Of a stretch of 64,000 nucleotides of DNA, positions 8,187 to 16,033 are shown one piece after another; positions within the stretch are counted from its first letter, which is position 1, and each line of letters begins with the position of its first letter. A program made the position numbers and the translations under genes. This DNA is from OLB16 sp964422415. Its GTDB lineage: Bacteria > Hinthialibacterota > Hinthialibacteria > OLB16. The notes below the pieces were generated by a model. The model was not told the DNA's origin and made no database searches. It worked only from the letters and a program-made list of their open reading frames with translations. The DNA is taken from the NCBI GenBank assembly GCA_964422415.1, contig CAYRBI010000009.1:1-64000 (forward strand). The letters are read 5' to 3'.

Positions 8187-9470
8187 ATGAACCATCTCGT
8201 ACAGCCGATCATTTTAATCCTTACTGTTTTCCTTCTTTCTACTCCTGTACGCTTGATCGCAGCCGAGGGACCACCCGAGGTCATCGATGCCTCGACCATC
8301 CATCACAAGGTCATGTGTGGTTACCAGGGATGGTTCCGCTGCCCAGGCGACCGGGCAAATATGGGGTGGATTCACTGGAGCCGGTCTGGGAACCGTATCG
8401 CTCCTGAAACACTCACTTTCGAAATGTGGCCAGATATGGCCGAATGCACACCGGAGGAGAAATACCCGGTTCCAGGTTTCTCCTATCCGGATGGCACACC
8501 CGCCGCCTTGTTCAGCTCCGAAAATCCGCAAACAGTCCAACGGCATTTCGACTGGATGAAGGAGTATGGCATCCAGGGTGTGTGGCTCCAGCACTTTGTG
8601 GTCGATCTCCCCGGTGGGCCCAATGAAAACCGTTATGAGTCCCGGATGCGTGTTCTTCAGAATGTCCGTGAGGCCGCCAACAAGACCGGGCGGGTCTGGG
8701 CCCTGGCCTATGACATGGCCGCCATGCCCACTGAGAAAATCTTCGATACCATGACCACGGAGTGGAAGCGCCTGGTGGACGCAGGAATTCTAGAAGACAG
8801 CCGGTACCTCCATGAGGGTGGGAAACCGGTGTTGATGGTGTGGGGATTCTACCGGAACCAGAACATTACCCCCGAATTGGCCAACCGGATTATCGGCTTC
8901 TTCAAAAATGATCCCAAGTATGGTGTCTTCTTGGTGGGTGGTTGTGAGTGGGAGTGGCGGACCGGGAAGCTCCCCGGTTGGGCGGAGTTCTTACGGAGAT
9001 TCGATGCCATCTCTCCTTGGAATGTTGGGAATTGGATGCGCGATGACTCTGGACTGAACTGGGCCTCCACCGCTTACTGGAAAGAAGACCTCGCCGAGGC
9101 GCAACGTGCTGGTATGCTTTACCTGCCGGTCGTCTATCCCGGTTTCAGTTGGGACAATCTCCAGAAACTGCCAGCAGGTAAATCGAATATACCCCGCCGC
9201 GATGGGGCCTTTTATTGGAAACAGTTTCAGGATGTGGCGGAGTTGGGTATCGACATGGGGTATGTGGCCATGTTCGATGAAGTGGATGAGGGCACCGCGA
9301 TCTTCAAAGTCTCGAACACACCACCCACTCAAGCCCATTTCGTGACCAATGGGAAGCTTTCTTCAGATGGGTACCTGTGGCTGACTGGTCTGGGAACCCG
9401 GATGATTCTTGGTGAAATAAATCCCCACATGCCCATGCCTCAGGCCATTCCCGGGGGTATAAGACAGTAA
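8187..9470 (+). CDS. secreted GH71/99-like protein
   Basis: A 427-residue protein with a clear signal peptide (about 26 residues, ending LIAA). The body opens VMCGYQGWFRCPGD and continues through GWIHWSRS, MKEYGIQGVWLQHF and VGGCEWEWR, matching bacterial proteins annotated as glycoside hydrolase family 71/99-like. GH71 cleaves alpha-1,3-glucan and GH99 acts on endo-alpha-mannosides. Which applies here cannot be decided. Acidic residues in YVAMFDEVDEGTAIF are candidates for the active site. A small hairpin (8156-8171) precedes AAAGGA and the ATG. REP-like palindromes lie on both sides of the gene. Confidence 0.8.
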   Translation: MNHLVQPIILILTVFLLSTPVRLIAAEGPPEVIDASTIHHKVMCGYQGWFRCPGDRANMGWIHWSRSGNRIAPETLTFEMWPDMAECTPEEKYPVPGFSYPDGTPAALFSSENPQTVQRHFDWMKEYGIQGVWLQHFVVDLPGGPNENRYESRMRVLQNVREAANKTGRVWALAYDMAAMPTEKIFDTMTTEWKRLVDAGILEDSRYLHEGGKPVLMVWGFYRNQNITPELANRIIGFFKNDPKYGVFLVGGCEWEWRTGKLPGWAEFLRRFDAISPWNVGNWMRDDSGLNWASTAYWKEDLAEAQRAGMLYLPVVYPGFSWDNLQKLPAGKSNIPRRDGAFYWKQFQDVAELGIDMGYVAMFDEVDEGTAIFKVSNTPPTQAHFVTNGKLSSDGYLWLTGLGTRMILGEINPHMPMPQAIPGGIRQ

Positions 9471-9490
9471 CGCGGGGGAAGCCGACTACT

Positions 9491-9515
9491 GTACGTTGTT
9501 CATGCTTGAGCATGC
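9491..9515. repeat. third copy of the REP-like palindrome
   Basis: GTACGTTGTTCATGCTTGAG followed by CATGC repeats the core of the arms at 8051-8078 and 8111-8138, including the CATGCTTGAGCATG hairpin. It lies 20 bases after the stop of the GH71/99-like gene, so that gene is bracketed by copies of the element. Confidence 0.65.
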
Positions 9516-9568
9516 CGGTCTCGTATGAGAATTGAGGTAGAAGTCTGTTTCCCGCCGGTTGAGTGGAA

Positions 9569-10384
9569 TCACCCACGCCGCATGAAAGTGGTGACTTGTG
9601 ATACATACTTCCCTCCCGCCGATTCCAGCGTTTCGTTGTGGCTCATGCCGGGGACCAGAAGGAGTTGCTTGGGATTTCCTGCTTTCTCGAAGAGATCCTG
9701 GCTCATCCGTGGGGGAATGAGCTCATCGTCTTTGCCATGAACCAATAGCAAGGGGAGTGGTGAGATCTTTCCCACCGAATCGATGGGATCGAGTCCCCGC
9801 TTCACGAAGAAACCAAAGGGCCAGAAGAGAGTGTAAGTGACCAGATTACCGCCGATAACCGCCCGCGCGGCTGCCCGGTAAGCCGAGAAAGGAGCCATGG
9901 CCACTACACCTTGGAGAAAGTCTTTTCGCTCAGCCGCAGCCACAATCGCCAGACTGGCTCCCAGCGAGTGCCCCATCAACCAGGGTTTTCCCCAGCGTGC
10001 CGAAGCATAATCGATCGCCGCCAGGACATCGGAGTAAGTTGATGTGCGTGTTGGCGGACCGCCGGTCGATTCACCATAGCCCTGGTAGTCAAAGAGAAGT
10101 ACCCGGAAACCCTGGTGGGGCAAGAAGGTCACAAAGCCGGTATGGTTTTCCAGGTTCCCCGCATTCCCATGGCAGAATACGACTGTGAGTTCAGGTGTGG
10201 CATCCACTGGCTCAAAAATCCAGGCTGAAAGCTCTGATCCGCCATTTGGAATCCGTACCGGCTCGATTTTGAGGGTTGGATCAGAGGGAGGGATGGGCTT
10301 TTGATGGCTGGGTACATAGAAGGCACGATTTGCATATCCATAAAGAAACAGAGCACCCAATCCATATATGAGTAGACGAATCAT
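9569..10384 (-). CDS. alpha/beta hydrolase, membrane-anchored
   Basis: An alpha/beta-hydrolase of the BEM46/DUF1749-like type: an N-terminal hydrophobic anchor (MIRLLIYGLGALFLYGYANR), the oxyanion segment FCHGNAGN, nucleophile elbow GHSLG, catalytic Asp in HGKDDELIPP, and a His in PGMSHNE. The body is probably outside the cytoplasm, held by the anchor. I chose the ATG at 10384 because a GGA lies eight bases upstream and the N-terminus then matches the paralogue; ATG 10408 and TTG 10414 are also possible. It is a close paralogue of the gene just upstream on the same strand. The natural ester or amide substrate is unknown. Confidence 0.85.
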   Translation of the reverse strand: MIRLLIYGLGALFLYGYANRAFYVPSHQKPIPPSDPTLKIEPVRIPNGGSELSAWIFEPVDATPELTVVFCHGNAGNLENHTGFVTFLPHQGFRVLLFDYQGYGESTGGPPTRTSTYSDVLAAIDYASARWGKPWLMGHSLGASLAIVAAAERKDFLQGVVAMAPFSAYRAAARAVIGGNLVTYTLFWPFGFFVKRGLDPIDSVGKISPLPLLLVHGKDDELIPPRMSQDLFEKAGNPKQLLLVPGMSHNETLESAGGKYVSQVTTFMRRG

Positions 10385-10495
10385 GATCTTGGTCCCCGGA
10401 GGTTTCATGTTCAATATGCAATCCCTCCAGCCGTTGAAAAATACGAAGGTGGCTCTACGGCCACGTTCCCTTCTTAACAGGTGGTCATGCTCTTC

Positions 10496-11338
10496 TCAGG
10501 TCTCCTCTTGTGAAAGAAACGCAATGGCCGCCTCCAGTGCCTTCGGAGCGTTATCCAAGGTACCCCCATGTGTCATGCCAGGAACAATCAGGATCTGTTT
10601 GGGCTCACCCGCCTTCTCGAAGATCTCTTGGCCCATGGAGGGTGGAATCAGTTCATCTTTTTCACCATGGATGATGAGCAATGGCAGGGGAGAGATGCCC
10701 GGAGCCATGTCAATGGGGTCCTTATAACTCCTCACAAAAAATCCAATGGGCCAGACAAATGCCTCCACCAGCGGGACATGTCCCATGACCAGTCTGGCCA
10801 TGGCGCGATAAGAGGAAAAGGGAGCCAGTGACAAGACTCCACGCAGTGATTCTTTGCGTTCTGGTGCGGCACCAATAACCAGAGCCGCCCCCAGCGAATG
10901 TCCCATCAACCAGACCTTTCCCCACTTCCCCCGAGCGTAATCGATGGCCGCGAGTACATCCGAATGGGTGGTGAAACGGGTGGGAGCGGAACCACTGGAA
11001 TCTCCATATCCCTGGTAATCGAAACATAACACGCGGAACCCATATCGTGGAAGGAATCCAAAGAAAGGTTGGTTGCCCTGTAAGTTTCCTCCATTACCAT
11101 GCGCAAAGACCACAGTGGACTTTGGTTTACCAGAGGGAGGTTCCAGGATCAAGGATGAAAGGACCGCATCACCATTTGGAATGCGTGCAGTGGTGGCCCG
11201 GCAGGTGTCATCCTGCGGTGGAGGTGATGCCTTGGGCAGAGGGGCATAAAAGGCCCGGTCGGCCATACCCGGCAGAATGAGACAAGCGGCAATCAGTGCA
11301 ACTCCCACCAGGACTGCGGTAATACGCAGGATGCTCAT
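10496..11338 (-). CDS. alpha/beta hydrolase, paralogue in the sugar-transport operon
   Basis: A 280-residue alpha/beta hydrolase with an N-terminal membrane anchor or signal (MSILRITAVLVGVALIAACL), FAHGNGGN, the nucleophile elbow GHSLG, Asp in HGEKDELIPP and His in PGMTHGG. It shares layout and many motifs (FDYQGYG, DVLAAIDYA, KWGKVWLMGHSLGA) with the gene downstream, so the two are a tandem duplication. Its ATG overlaps the stop of the permease gene as ATGA, which couples it to the sugar importer. It may remove ester groups from the imported or surface-bound glycan. That role is inferred from context only. Confidence 0.86.
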   Translation of the reverse strand: MSILRITAVLVGVALIAACLILPGMADRAFYAPLPKASPPPQDDTCRATTARIPNGDAVLSSLILEPPSGKPKSTVVFAHGNGGNLQGNQPFFGFLPRYGFRVLCFDYQGYGDSSGSAPTRFTTHSDVLAAIDYARGKWGKVWLMGHSLGAALVIGAAPERKESLRGVLSLAPFSSYRAMARLVMGHVPLVEAFVWPIGFFVRSYKDPIDMAPGISPLPLLIIHGEKDELIPPSMGQEIFEKAGEPKQILIVPGMTHGGTLDNAPKALEAAIAFLSQEET

Positions 11339-12252
11339 CCCTTCAAGGCCCCCATCGTGATCCCCTGAGTCAAATGTCTTTGTAGAAGAGTATACACGAA
11401 AAGGGTAGGCAGCATTACGATCACCAGCGCGGCGAAGAGTAGGCCGAAGTCGCTCCGGTAGTTGGCTTGGATTGAGACCGCCGCCAGGCCCAGGGGCAAC
11501 GTCTTGTAACGGTCCGAGTTGATAAACACCAGCGCCAGAAAGTACTCATTCCATAGCCCGATGAAGTTGAAGATCCCGGCTGTGATGAGGCCGGGACGGG
11601 CCATCGGGAGCATCACATGGCAGAAGACCCGGAACTCCCCGCAGCCATCCATGATCCCGGCCTCATACAACTCGGTGGGAAGGGTGCGGAAAAAAGAGTT
11701 CAGTACGAAGATGGTGAAGGGCAGGGAAAGGGCCGTGTACATGAGCACCAGTCCTGGTTGGCTGTCTGTGAGTGATACCACCATATGACTCCAGCCCAAC
11801 CACTCCAACAGAGGGTGGAAGATCCAGGTCAGGGTCTGAGACCAGTCCTTGTACTGGAAAAAGAGTGGCACCAGCAGGAGCTGCACTGGCACCATCATCC
11901 CACTCAAGAAGTACACCAGGAGCCACTTCGAGATGCGGAACTTATATCTCGCCAGGACATACGCGGCCGGGCAGGCGAAGACACCGATGAGTCCTAAGGT
12001 GGTGAAGACCACGGTCAGGCTGTTGACGAAATACTTAGAGAAACCCGATTCGATCCAGGCCTTGGAGTAGTTGGTGGTGAACGAACCGATGGCATCAGCG
12101 GGAAAACCGAAAGGCGAGCGGAAGATTTCTTCGGTCGATCGCATCGAGGTGGTGAAGACCCACAGGAAGGGGAGTGTCACCGCCAGGAACCAGGCGGTGA
12201 GGATGAGGTAGCAGAGAGACTTGCCAAGATTTCGTGCCGCCCTTGCCCCCAT
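11335..12252 (-). CDS. carbohydrate ABC transporter permease, MalG type
   Basis: A 305-residue inner-membrane permease with six hydrophobic segments and the EAA loop ELYEAGIMDGCGEFRVFCHV ahead of a Pro-Met-Ala-Arg-Pro-Gly turn, as in the MalG/LacG group. It forms a heterodimeric channel with the permease encoded upstream. The frame is open beyond 12252, but the ATG at 12252 overlaps the upstream stop (TGATG) and gives a typical N-terminus, so I use it. The 3' end overlaps the hydrolase start by four bases. No ATPase gene is present; such importers often share a common MsmX/UgpC-type ATPase encoded elsewhere. Confidence 0.92.
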   Translation of the reverse strand: MGARAARNLGKSLCYLILTAWFLAVTLPFLWVFTTSMRSTEEIFRSPFGFPADAIGSFTTNYSKAWIESGFSKYFVNSLTVVFTTLGLIGVFACPAAYVLARYKFRISKWLLVYFLSGMMVPVQLLLVPLFFQYKDWSQTLTWIFHPLLEWLGWSHMVVSLTDSQPGLVLMYTALSLPFTIFVLNSFFRTLPTELYEAGIMDGCGEFRVFCHVMLPMARPGLITAGIFNFIGLWNEYFLALVFINSDRYKTLPLGLAAVSIQANYRSDFGLLFAALVIVMLPTLFVYTLLQRHLTQGITMGALKG

Positions 12253-13202
12253 CAGTACTCCAATGCCTCCTTCCGGTAAAGCCGCAAAGTTCCCAAGGTA
12301 CACACCAGCACCACCAGGAAGAGGATCACCGCGATCGCGGTTCCGGTTCCCATCAGGTATTCATTGAACACCTTCGAGTACATCAGGGTGGCCATCGTAT
12401 TCGAGTCGGGACGGGGTTGTTGTTGCTCGAAGACCCACACCGGGTCAAAGATTTTCAGTCCAGCCAACAGCAGGAAAACCATGCCAGTCACAATCGTGTC
12501 CCAGATCATCGGCAGGGTGATGTGACGGAACTGAACGATAGCGGAGGCTCCATCCACCCGCGCGGCTTCATACAAGGTTTCGGGGATCGATTGCATGGCA
12601 GCTAGAAAAAGGAGCATGTAGAAACCAGTGGCCGCCCATACGATCATCGGGACGAGAGACCAGGCCAGGATCTTCGAGGCGGTGAAGGCGAAGGGAACCT
12701 TGAAGAAGGGTTCCGTAGCCAACCCCCACCCGAGAAGCAACTGATTGATCTCTCCTAGCAGATTGTTAAAAACCCCAAAACCCGAGGTGCTGTAGAGCAG
12801 CATCCACAGCACCGCGATAGCCACCGAGGAGAGGATGTTGGGGAAGAAGAAGGCTACGCGGAATAGCGCGGCTCCGTGTACCCGCCCGCGCATGGCGGAG
12901 GCGAAGAACAAGGCCAGGCTCAGGATCAATCCCATCGGCAGGAAGATCAGGATGAGATTGTTCTTGACTGCCGTGGTGAACATGCGTGCCGAGGTCCCCG
13001 CCGCCGGGCTACCGATCGCTTCCCACATCTCACGGAAATTCTGTAACCCCACGAACACCGGATCTGAAAGGCCATCCCAGCGGGTGAGTGAGAGGTAGAA
13101 GCCCTTGAGCGCGGGCCAAGCCACCCACAGCGTGAATAACAGGAAGGTGGGGGTGAGGCAAACCCAGGCGAAGCGTTTTTGTTGCGCGGCAAGGGGGTTC
13201 AT
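12252..13202 (-). CDS. carbohydrate ABC transporter permease, MalF type
   Basis: A 316-residue permease with about six membrane segments and the EAA motif ETLYEAARVDGASAIVQFRH. The family partner is the MalG-type gene next to it. It has a long periplasmic loop after helix 1 (GLQNFREMWEAIG region), usual for MalF/UgpA-type subunits. Its ATG overlaps the stop of the binding-protein gene by four bases (ATGA), and its stop overlaps the next ATG, so three importer genes are translationally coupled in the order binding protein, MalF-type, MalG-type. Confidence 0.92.
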   Translation of the reverse strand: MNPLAAQQKRFAWVCLTPTFLLFTLWVAWPALKGFYLSLTRWDGLSDPVFVGLQNFREMWEAIGSPAAGTSARMFTTAVKNNLILIFLPMGLILSLALFFASAMRGRVHGAALFRVAFFFPNILSSVAIAVLWMLLYSTSGFGVFNNLLGEINQLLLGWGLATEPFFKVPFAFTASKILAWSLVPMIVWAATGFYMLLFLAAMQSIPETLYEAARVDGASAIVQFRHITLPMIWDTIVTGMVFLLLAGLKIFDPVWVFEQQQPRPDSNTMATLMYSKVFNEYLMGTGTAIAVILFLVVLVCTLGTLRLYRKEALEY

Positions 13203-14560
13203 AACGCTCCCTCTGTCTCGGGGCCTTTGGGGAAGGGGCGTGGACTGGGTTTGTAGATGGCTGGATCCCTCCGGATTCGCTCCATACTATCCTCGGCACG
13301 CCGTCCAAACTCCTCTGGGGTGATTCTTCCCGCCATCAGACTGTCCAGGAGCGGCAGCCAGACCTCAGCCCGCCAGGTGGTAAAGAGGTCATACAGCCGG
13401 TTGCAGTAGGTGTAGGAGGCTCGTTCAATGATATCCAGGGCCTGACCCACCCCGGCAGAGACATCCTCACGCAGTGTGGCCCCCTCGATACTGGAGATGG
13501 TGGAGACAGTTTTCACCCATTCGCGGCTATTCTCGCGGGAGAGCATGAAGCGGAGCAACTCCGCCGCTTGTTCAGGATTTCCGCCCTGACGGTAAACCAG
13601 GAAGGCCTGCCAGCCCAGAGCGAAAATGGCATTGGGATCCCCCTTACCTCCTTCCATCGCTGGCAGTTTGAAACAGGAGAGGCGGAAATCGGAGGGAAAG
13701 GCATGGCGCATTTCATTCTCAAGCCAGAGACCACAGGGGATCATCGCGGCGTGACGGTTGCAGAACTCCATCTGCGCCTCGGTGTGGCTCATGGTCAGGG
13801 AACCCTTCTGGAAATAATGTTGTGCCAGGTCCTGTAGAACCTGGGCCGCGCGGGTAACCTCTGGATCAAGAAAAGCGCCGGGAATGAAGTTCTGGCAGTT
13901 TTCCAGGACACGGATTCCCGCCTGGCGTTGCAGCGCGCCCCAGAAAATGGCATCGGCATACTGGGCGTACTTGCCCTGGAAGGCGATGGGGGCGATACCC
14001 GCTTGTTGGATTTTCTCGCACAGTGAGTTCCATTCAGTGAATGTCTTGGGTGGAGTCCAACCATGGCTCTCGAACAATGTGGCGTCATACCAGATCAGCC
14101 AGGCATTAAAGACCAGCGGAATTCCATACACCTTCCCCTCGCAGGTGAAGGGGCTCAAGGCTCCAGGCAGAAAGGTCTCTCTCCAGGTTTTTCCAGGTGT
14201 GCCGGCGGAGGGGTCATCCAGCCAAGCATCGAGTGGCATGAGAACCCCCCGGGGCACCAACTTCCAGAAGGGCATCTGGGCATCGCTCAGGTCGGGAGGG
14301 GCGCCACGCAGAACCCGTGGATAGATCTTATCCAGGATACGTGGGTCTCCCCAGAAATCGATGATCAGGGGATGGCCTTCGGCCCGCCTGGCCTCCAAAA
14401 ACCTATCGACTGTCTTGCGATGCCAGGCGGTTCCAAAACCCCCATCGAAGACCATCATCTCGATCTTGGGGACACCCTCCTCCTCCCCCGAGTCACGGAG
14501 GAGGCCACAGCCTGTCACAAGCAGGCACACGGCAAGCAGGGCATGTATGGGACGGAGCAT
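13199..14560 (-). CDS. extracellular sugar-binding lipoprotein
   Basis: A 453-residue family 1 solute-binding protein with a lipoprotein signal: LLVTGC places the lipidated Cys at residue 18. The mature part shows the usual bilobal pattern (VYGIPLVFNAWLIWYDATLF, a family signature for MalE-like proteins). It delivers a sugar or oligosaccharide to the permeases encoded downstream. The AAGGA sits almost against the ATG, inside a GGGG/CCCC hairpin (about 14566-14588), so initiation may be structure-controlled. The first 18 codons and the upstream region are repeated at 16590-16697, where the copy has decayed. Confidence 0.92.
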   Translation of the reverse strand: MLRPIHALLAVCLLVTGCGLLRDSGEEEGVPKIEMMVFDGGFGTAWHRKTVDRFLEARRAEGHPLIIDFWGDPRILDKIYPRVLRGAPPDLSDAQMPFWKLVPRGVLMPLDAWLDDPSAGTPGKTWRETFLPGALSPFTCEGKVYGIPLVFNAWLIWYDATLFESHGWTPPKTFTEWNSLCEKIQQAGIAPIAFQGKYAQYADAIFWGALQRQAGIRVLENCQNFIPGAFLDPEVTRAAQVLQDLAQHYFQKGSLTMSHTEAQMEFCNRHAAMIPCGLWLENEMRHAFPSDFRLSCFKLPAMEGGKGDPNAIFALGWQAFLVYRQGGNPEQAAELLRFMLSRENSREWVKTVSTISSIEGATLREDVSAGVGQALDIIERASYTYCNRLYDLFTTWRAEVWLPLLDSLMAGRITPEEFGRRAEDSMERIRRDPAIYKPSPRPFPKGPETEGAL

Positions 14561-14690
14561 TTCCTTGGGGGAAGACTACCCCAAAAAGGGGGAAGTGGGC
14601 AATTTCCTCCTATAAAAAGCTGTTTGAGAGAACTGCAGTGAATTTACTTACCATCAATACTAATAAGGAGAGTGCTAATCACATGTGGAA
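14500..14690. repeat. divergent promoter module, copy A
   Basis: This stretch contains, leftwards, the first codons of the binding-protein gene and, rightwards, a leader ending in ATG at 14683. 14500-14607 aligns with 16590-16697 with roughly ten differences, including the shared CCTTGGGG/CCCCAA hairpin and AATTTCC. The rightward part shares TTTACT exactly 40 bases before the ATG and GGAG twelve bases before the ATG with the beta-helix leaders at 16767 and 19334. It also shares CTGTTTGAGA with the leader at 19334. Confidence 0.8.
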
Positions 14691-14772
14691 GATGCTTTTT
14701 TTAAGTCAATTTGTTAAGGTTACTACCCACATTATGGATGTTGGTCTTCCTTCCGCTTCTTGCCGTTTTTGA
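14683..14772 (+). pseudogene. orphan start of a beta-helix protein gene
   Basis: After a leader matching those of the two large beta-helix genes, an ATG opens a 29-codon frame (MWKMLFLSQFVKV at the N-terminus) that stops at TGA. The functional relatives begin MLKSHS and MLKRLA and continue into a 33-residue signal peptide. Here the frame runs out after a few residues and overlaps the 3' end of the minus-strand helicase fragment. I read it as the cut-off 5' end of a third beta-helix gene. Confidence 0.5.
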
Positions 14773-14941
14773 AGGGACAGTGCATCTGGTAGAAAGGCTC
14801 CTGTGCGAGGAACAGTGGCTGATCGAGTTCGTGCTCCAGCGCCGCCCTCAGTTCCGGGTCTTTGGCACGGAACCCGGTGCGCAAATAATCCAGGTACTCA
14901 GCAATGACATGGTCGAGGGCAAGGATGGGATGGAGGGGCAT
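14732..14941 (-). pseudogene. fragment: N-terminus of a DISARM-like DEAD/DEAH helicase
   Basis: A 69-residue frame: HPILALDHVIAEYLDYLRTG, then FRAKDPELRAALEHEL and a PFYQMHCPF end. From memory, this pattern (a conserved helical lead, F-x-x-x-DPEL, then a short proline segment) is the N-terminus of large DEAD/DEAH helicases with DUF1998 of the kind found in DISARM-type defence loci. Here the frame ends in KKRKEDQHP and a stop, with no helicase motifs. AGGA lies seven bases before the ATG, and the gene starts 12 bases after the DUF5615-like gene. Either it is a truncated remnant or a short protein of its own. Confidence 0.45.
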
Positions 14942-14953
14942 GGGAGTATCCTG

Positions 14954-15316
14954 TCAGAGCACGGTCTGGATCCACCTAACATTTCTGGTGGAGACAATCA
15001 CAAGCTTGTTACGAAAATCTTCATGGTTTCTGGTACTCAAGAGAGGAAGCAATATGGTTGATATGCTTTCCGTGGTTGGGGGATGGACCTTAACTCGAAT
15101 GACACCGGGATGATTATTGAGAGGGAGAATCGCCCAGTCGCCGAAATGCTCATCCAATGTCACCAGCACCCGGTCTTGAGCAATCGTGAAGTGAAGGATT
15201 TCTTCATCATCAGCACGGCTTTGACCTACTTCCTCGGTCCTTAGGACATCATGTCCCACCTTCTGGAGCGCCACCGCTAGATCCACCTTGAGCATCTGGT
15301 CCAAGTAGATCCGCAT
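14954..15316 (-). CDS. DUF5615 PIN-like protein, putative toxin
   Basis: A 120-residue protein with the DUF5615 outline: MRIYLDQMLKVDLAVALQKV at the N-terminus, GHDVLRTEEVG, then ADDEEILHFTIAQDRVLVT followed by LDEHFGDW and PGVIRV. The first Asp and the T-L-D and D-W acids are the expected metal ligands of the PIN-like fold. Proteins of this family are usually paired with a DUF433 antitoxin, as here, seven bases downstream of that gene. The C-terminal 30 residues (STRNHEDFRNKLVIVSTRNVR) follow the family's usual end. An RNase role is family inference. Confidence 0.8.
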   Translation of the reverse strand: MRIYLDQMLKVDLAVALQKVGHDVLRTEEVGQSRADDEEILHFTIAQDRVLVTLDEHFGDWAILPLNNHPGVIRVKVHPPTTESISTILLPLLSTRNHEDFRNKLVIVSTRNVRWIQTVL

Positions 15317-15323
15317 TGGAGAT

Positions 15324-15551
15324 TTAGCTGGCCAGGAGTGGTTCTACTTCAGTGTGTTCGACCGAGTCCTTAGCGAATAACAAGACGGCCTCAAGGTCCC
15401 CCTCTGTCAGCTCTGGATATCCATCCAAGATCGACCGCCAGGACTCTCCTTCGGCCAAAAGCTCAAGCACTACAGTGACTGGAATTCGTGTCCCATGGAT
15501 AACTGGTTTTCCGGAACAGATACGAGGATTGATTTCAATGCGTGATATCAC
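15324..15551 (-). CDS. DUF433 antitoxin
   Basis: A 75-residue helix-turn-helix protein: ISRIEINPRICSGKPVIHGT followed by RIPVTVVLELLAEGES and YPELTEGDLEAVLLFA. This is the standard DUF433 sequence, taken to be the DNA-binding antitoxin of a DUF433/DUF5615 pair. The frame is open to 15731, but the family begins at this point and a GTG at 15551 has GGGAG seven bases upstream, so I use the GTG start. It would neutralise the PIN-like protein encoded immediately downstream and probably repress the pair. Confidence 0.85.
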   Translation of the reverse strand: MISRIEINPRICSGKPVIHGTRIPVTVVLELLAEGESWRSILDGYPELTEGDLEAVLLFAKDSVEHTEVEPLLAS

Positions 15552-15594
15552 GTTTTTTCTCCCATTGGCAAATGGCTTTTCGCTGGGCCATAGC

Positions 15595-15819
15595 TCAGAA
15601 GCCCGAAGCCTGATAAATTGCGGGCCGGTAACGAGGTTCAGGAATGAGCTTTCCCTCAGCCTTGGCCGCCTCCAGCCATGCGGCCTTGGCGATCTCCACC
15701 TCACGAAGCGCCTCCCCGGCGGAATCACCAAAGGCGGAACAGGCCTCCAGATCTGGGATGTCAGCGATATAACCGCCGTCCTCCTCGCTGAAGAAGATGT
15801 TGATGTGGTAGTCCTTCAT
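15595..15819 (-). CDS. HicB-family antitoxin-like protein
   Basis: A 74-residue protein with a HicB-type partial RNase H fold: MKDYHINIFFSEEDGGYIAD, then IPDLEACSAFGDSAGEALREV and a short basic tail. GGAG precedes the ATG at 15819 by two bases with a further GAGG upstream; the frame extends further but the family starts here. It has no C-terminal ribbon-helix-helix. No HicA-like partner gene is visible on either side, so it is either orphaned or partnered by a neighbour of another family. It lies ten bases after the DUF2283 gene. Confidence 0.82.
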   Translation of the reverse strand: MKDYHINIFFSEEDGGYIADIPDLEACSAFGDSAGEALREVEIAKAAWLEAAKAEGKLIPEPRYRPAIYQASGF

Positions 15820-15829
15820 ATCTCCATCC

Positions 15830-16033
15830 TCAGGCCAACTCAGCAACCAAAGGTTTTTCCTTCCTGAGCTCACTCACCTTCATCACTGAGAATCCCAGAA
15901 TCGTGCCCTCCTCGTCCACACGTTCCATCACACGGTCGTCCTCGGTTTCACGCATGTACCCGGCCTTCTCGGAGAAGATGACCTCCAGATAGTCACCCTC
16001 GGCATCAAACCAGACCTTTATTCGCTGGGCCAT
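15830..16033 (-). CDS. DUF2283 domain protein
   Basis: A 67-residue protein: IKVWFDAEGDYLEVIFSEK, then DDRVMERVDEEGTILGFSVM, matching DUF2283 from one end to the other. Such proteins are common in gene pairs with small RNase-like toxins and are considered likely antitoxins. Its start overlaps the upstream gene by 16 bases, which suggests coupled translation. It is the second gene in a run of six short minus-strand genes between two copies of a promoter module. Confidence 0.8.
   Translation of the reverse strand: MAQRIKVWFDAEGDYLEVIFSEKAGYMRETEDDRVMERVDEEGTILGFSVMKVSELRKEKPLVAELA

Noticed and set aside
13030..13308. Overlapping short frames at the permease/binding-protein joint
   Set aside because: Both real genes are clear and coupled by ATGA; the extra frames have no start signal.
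15553..15731. Longer DUF433 protein starting at 15731
   Set aside because: The extra 60 residues overlap the HicB-like gene in another frame, while the GTG at 15551 has a good Shine-Dalgarno and the family's start.
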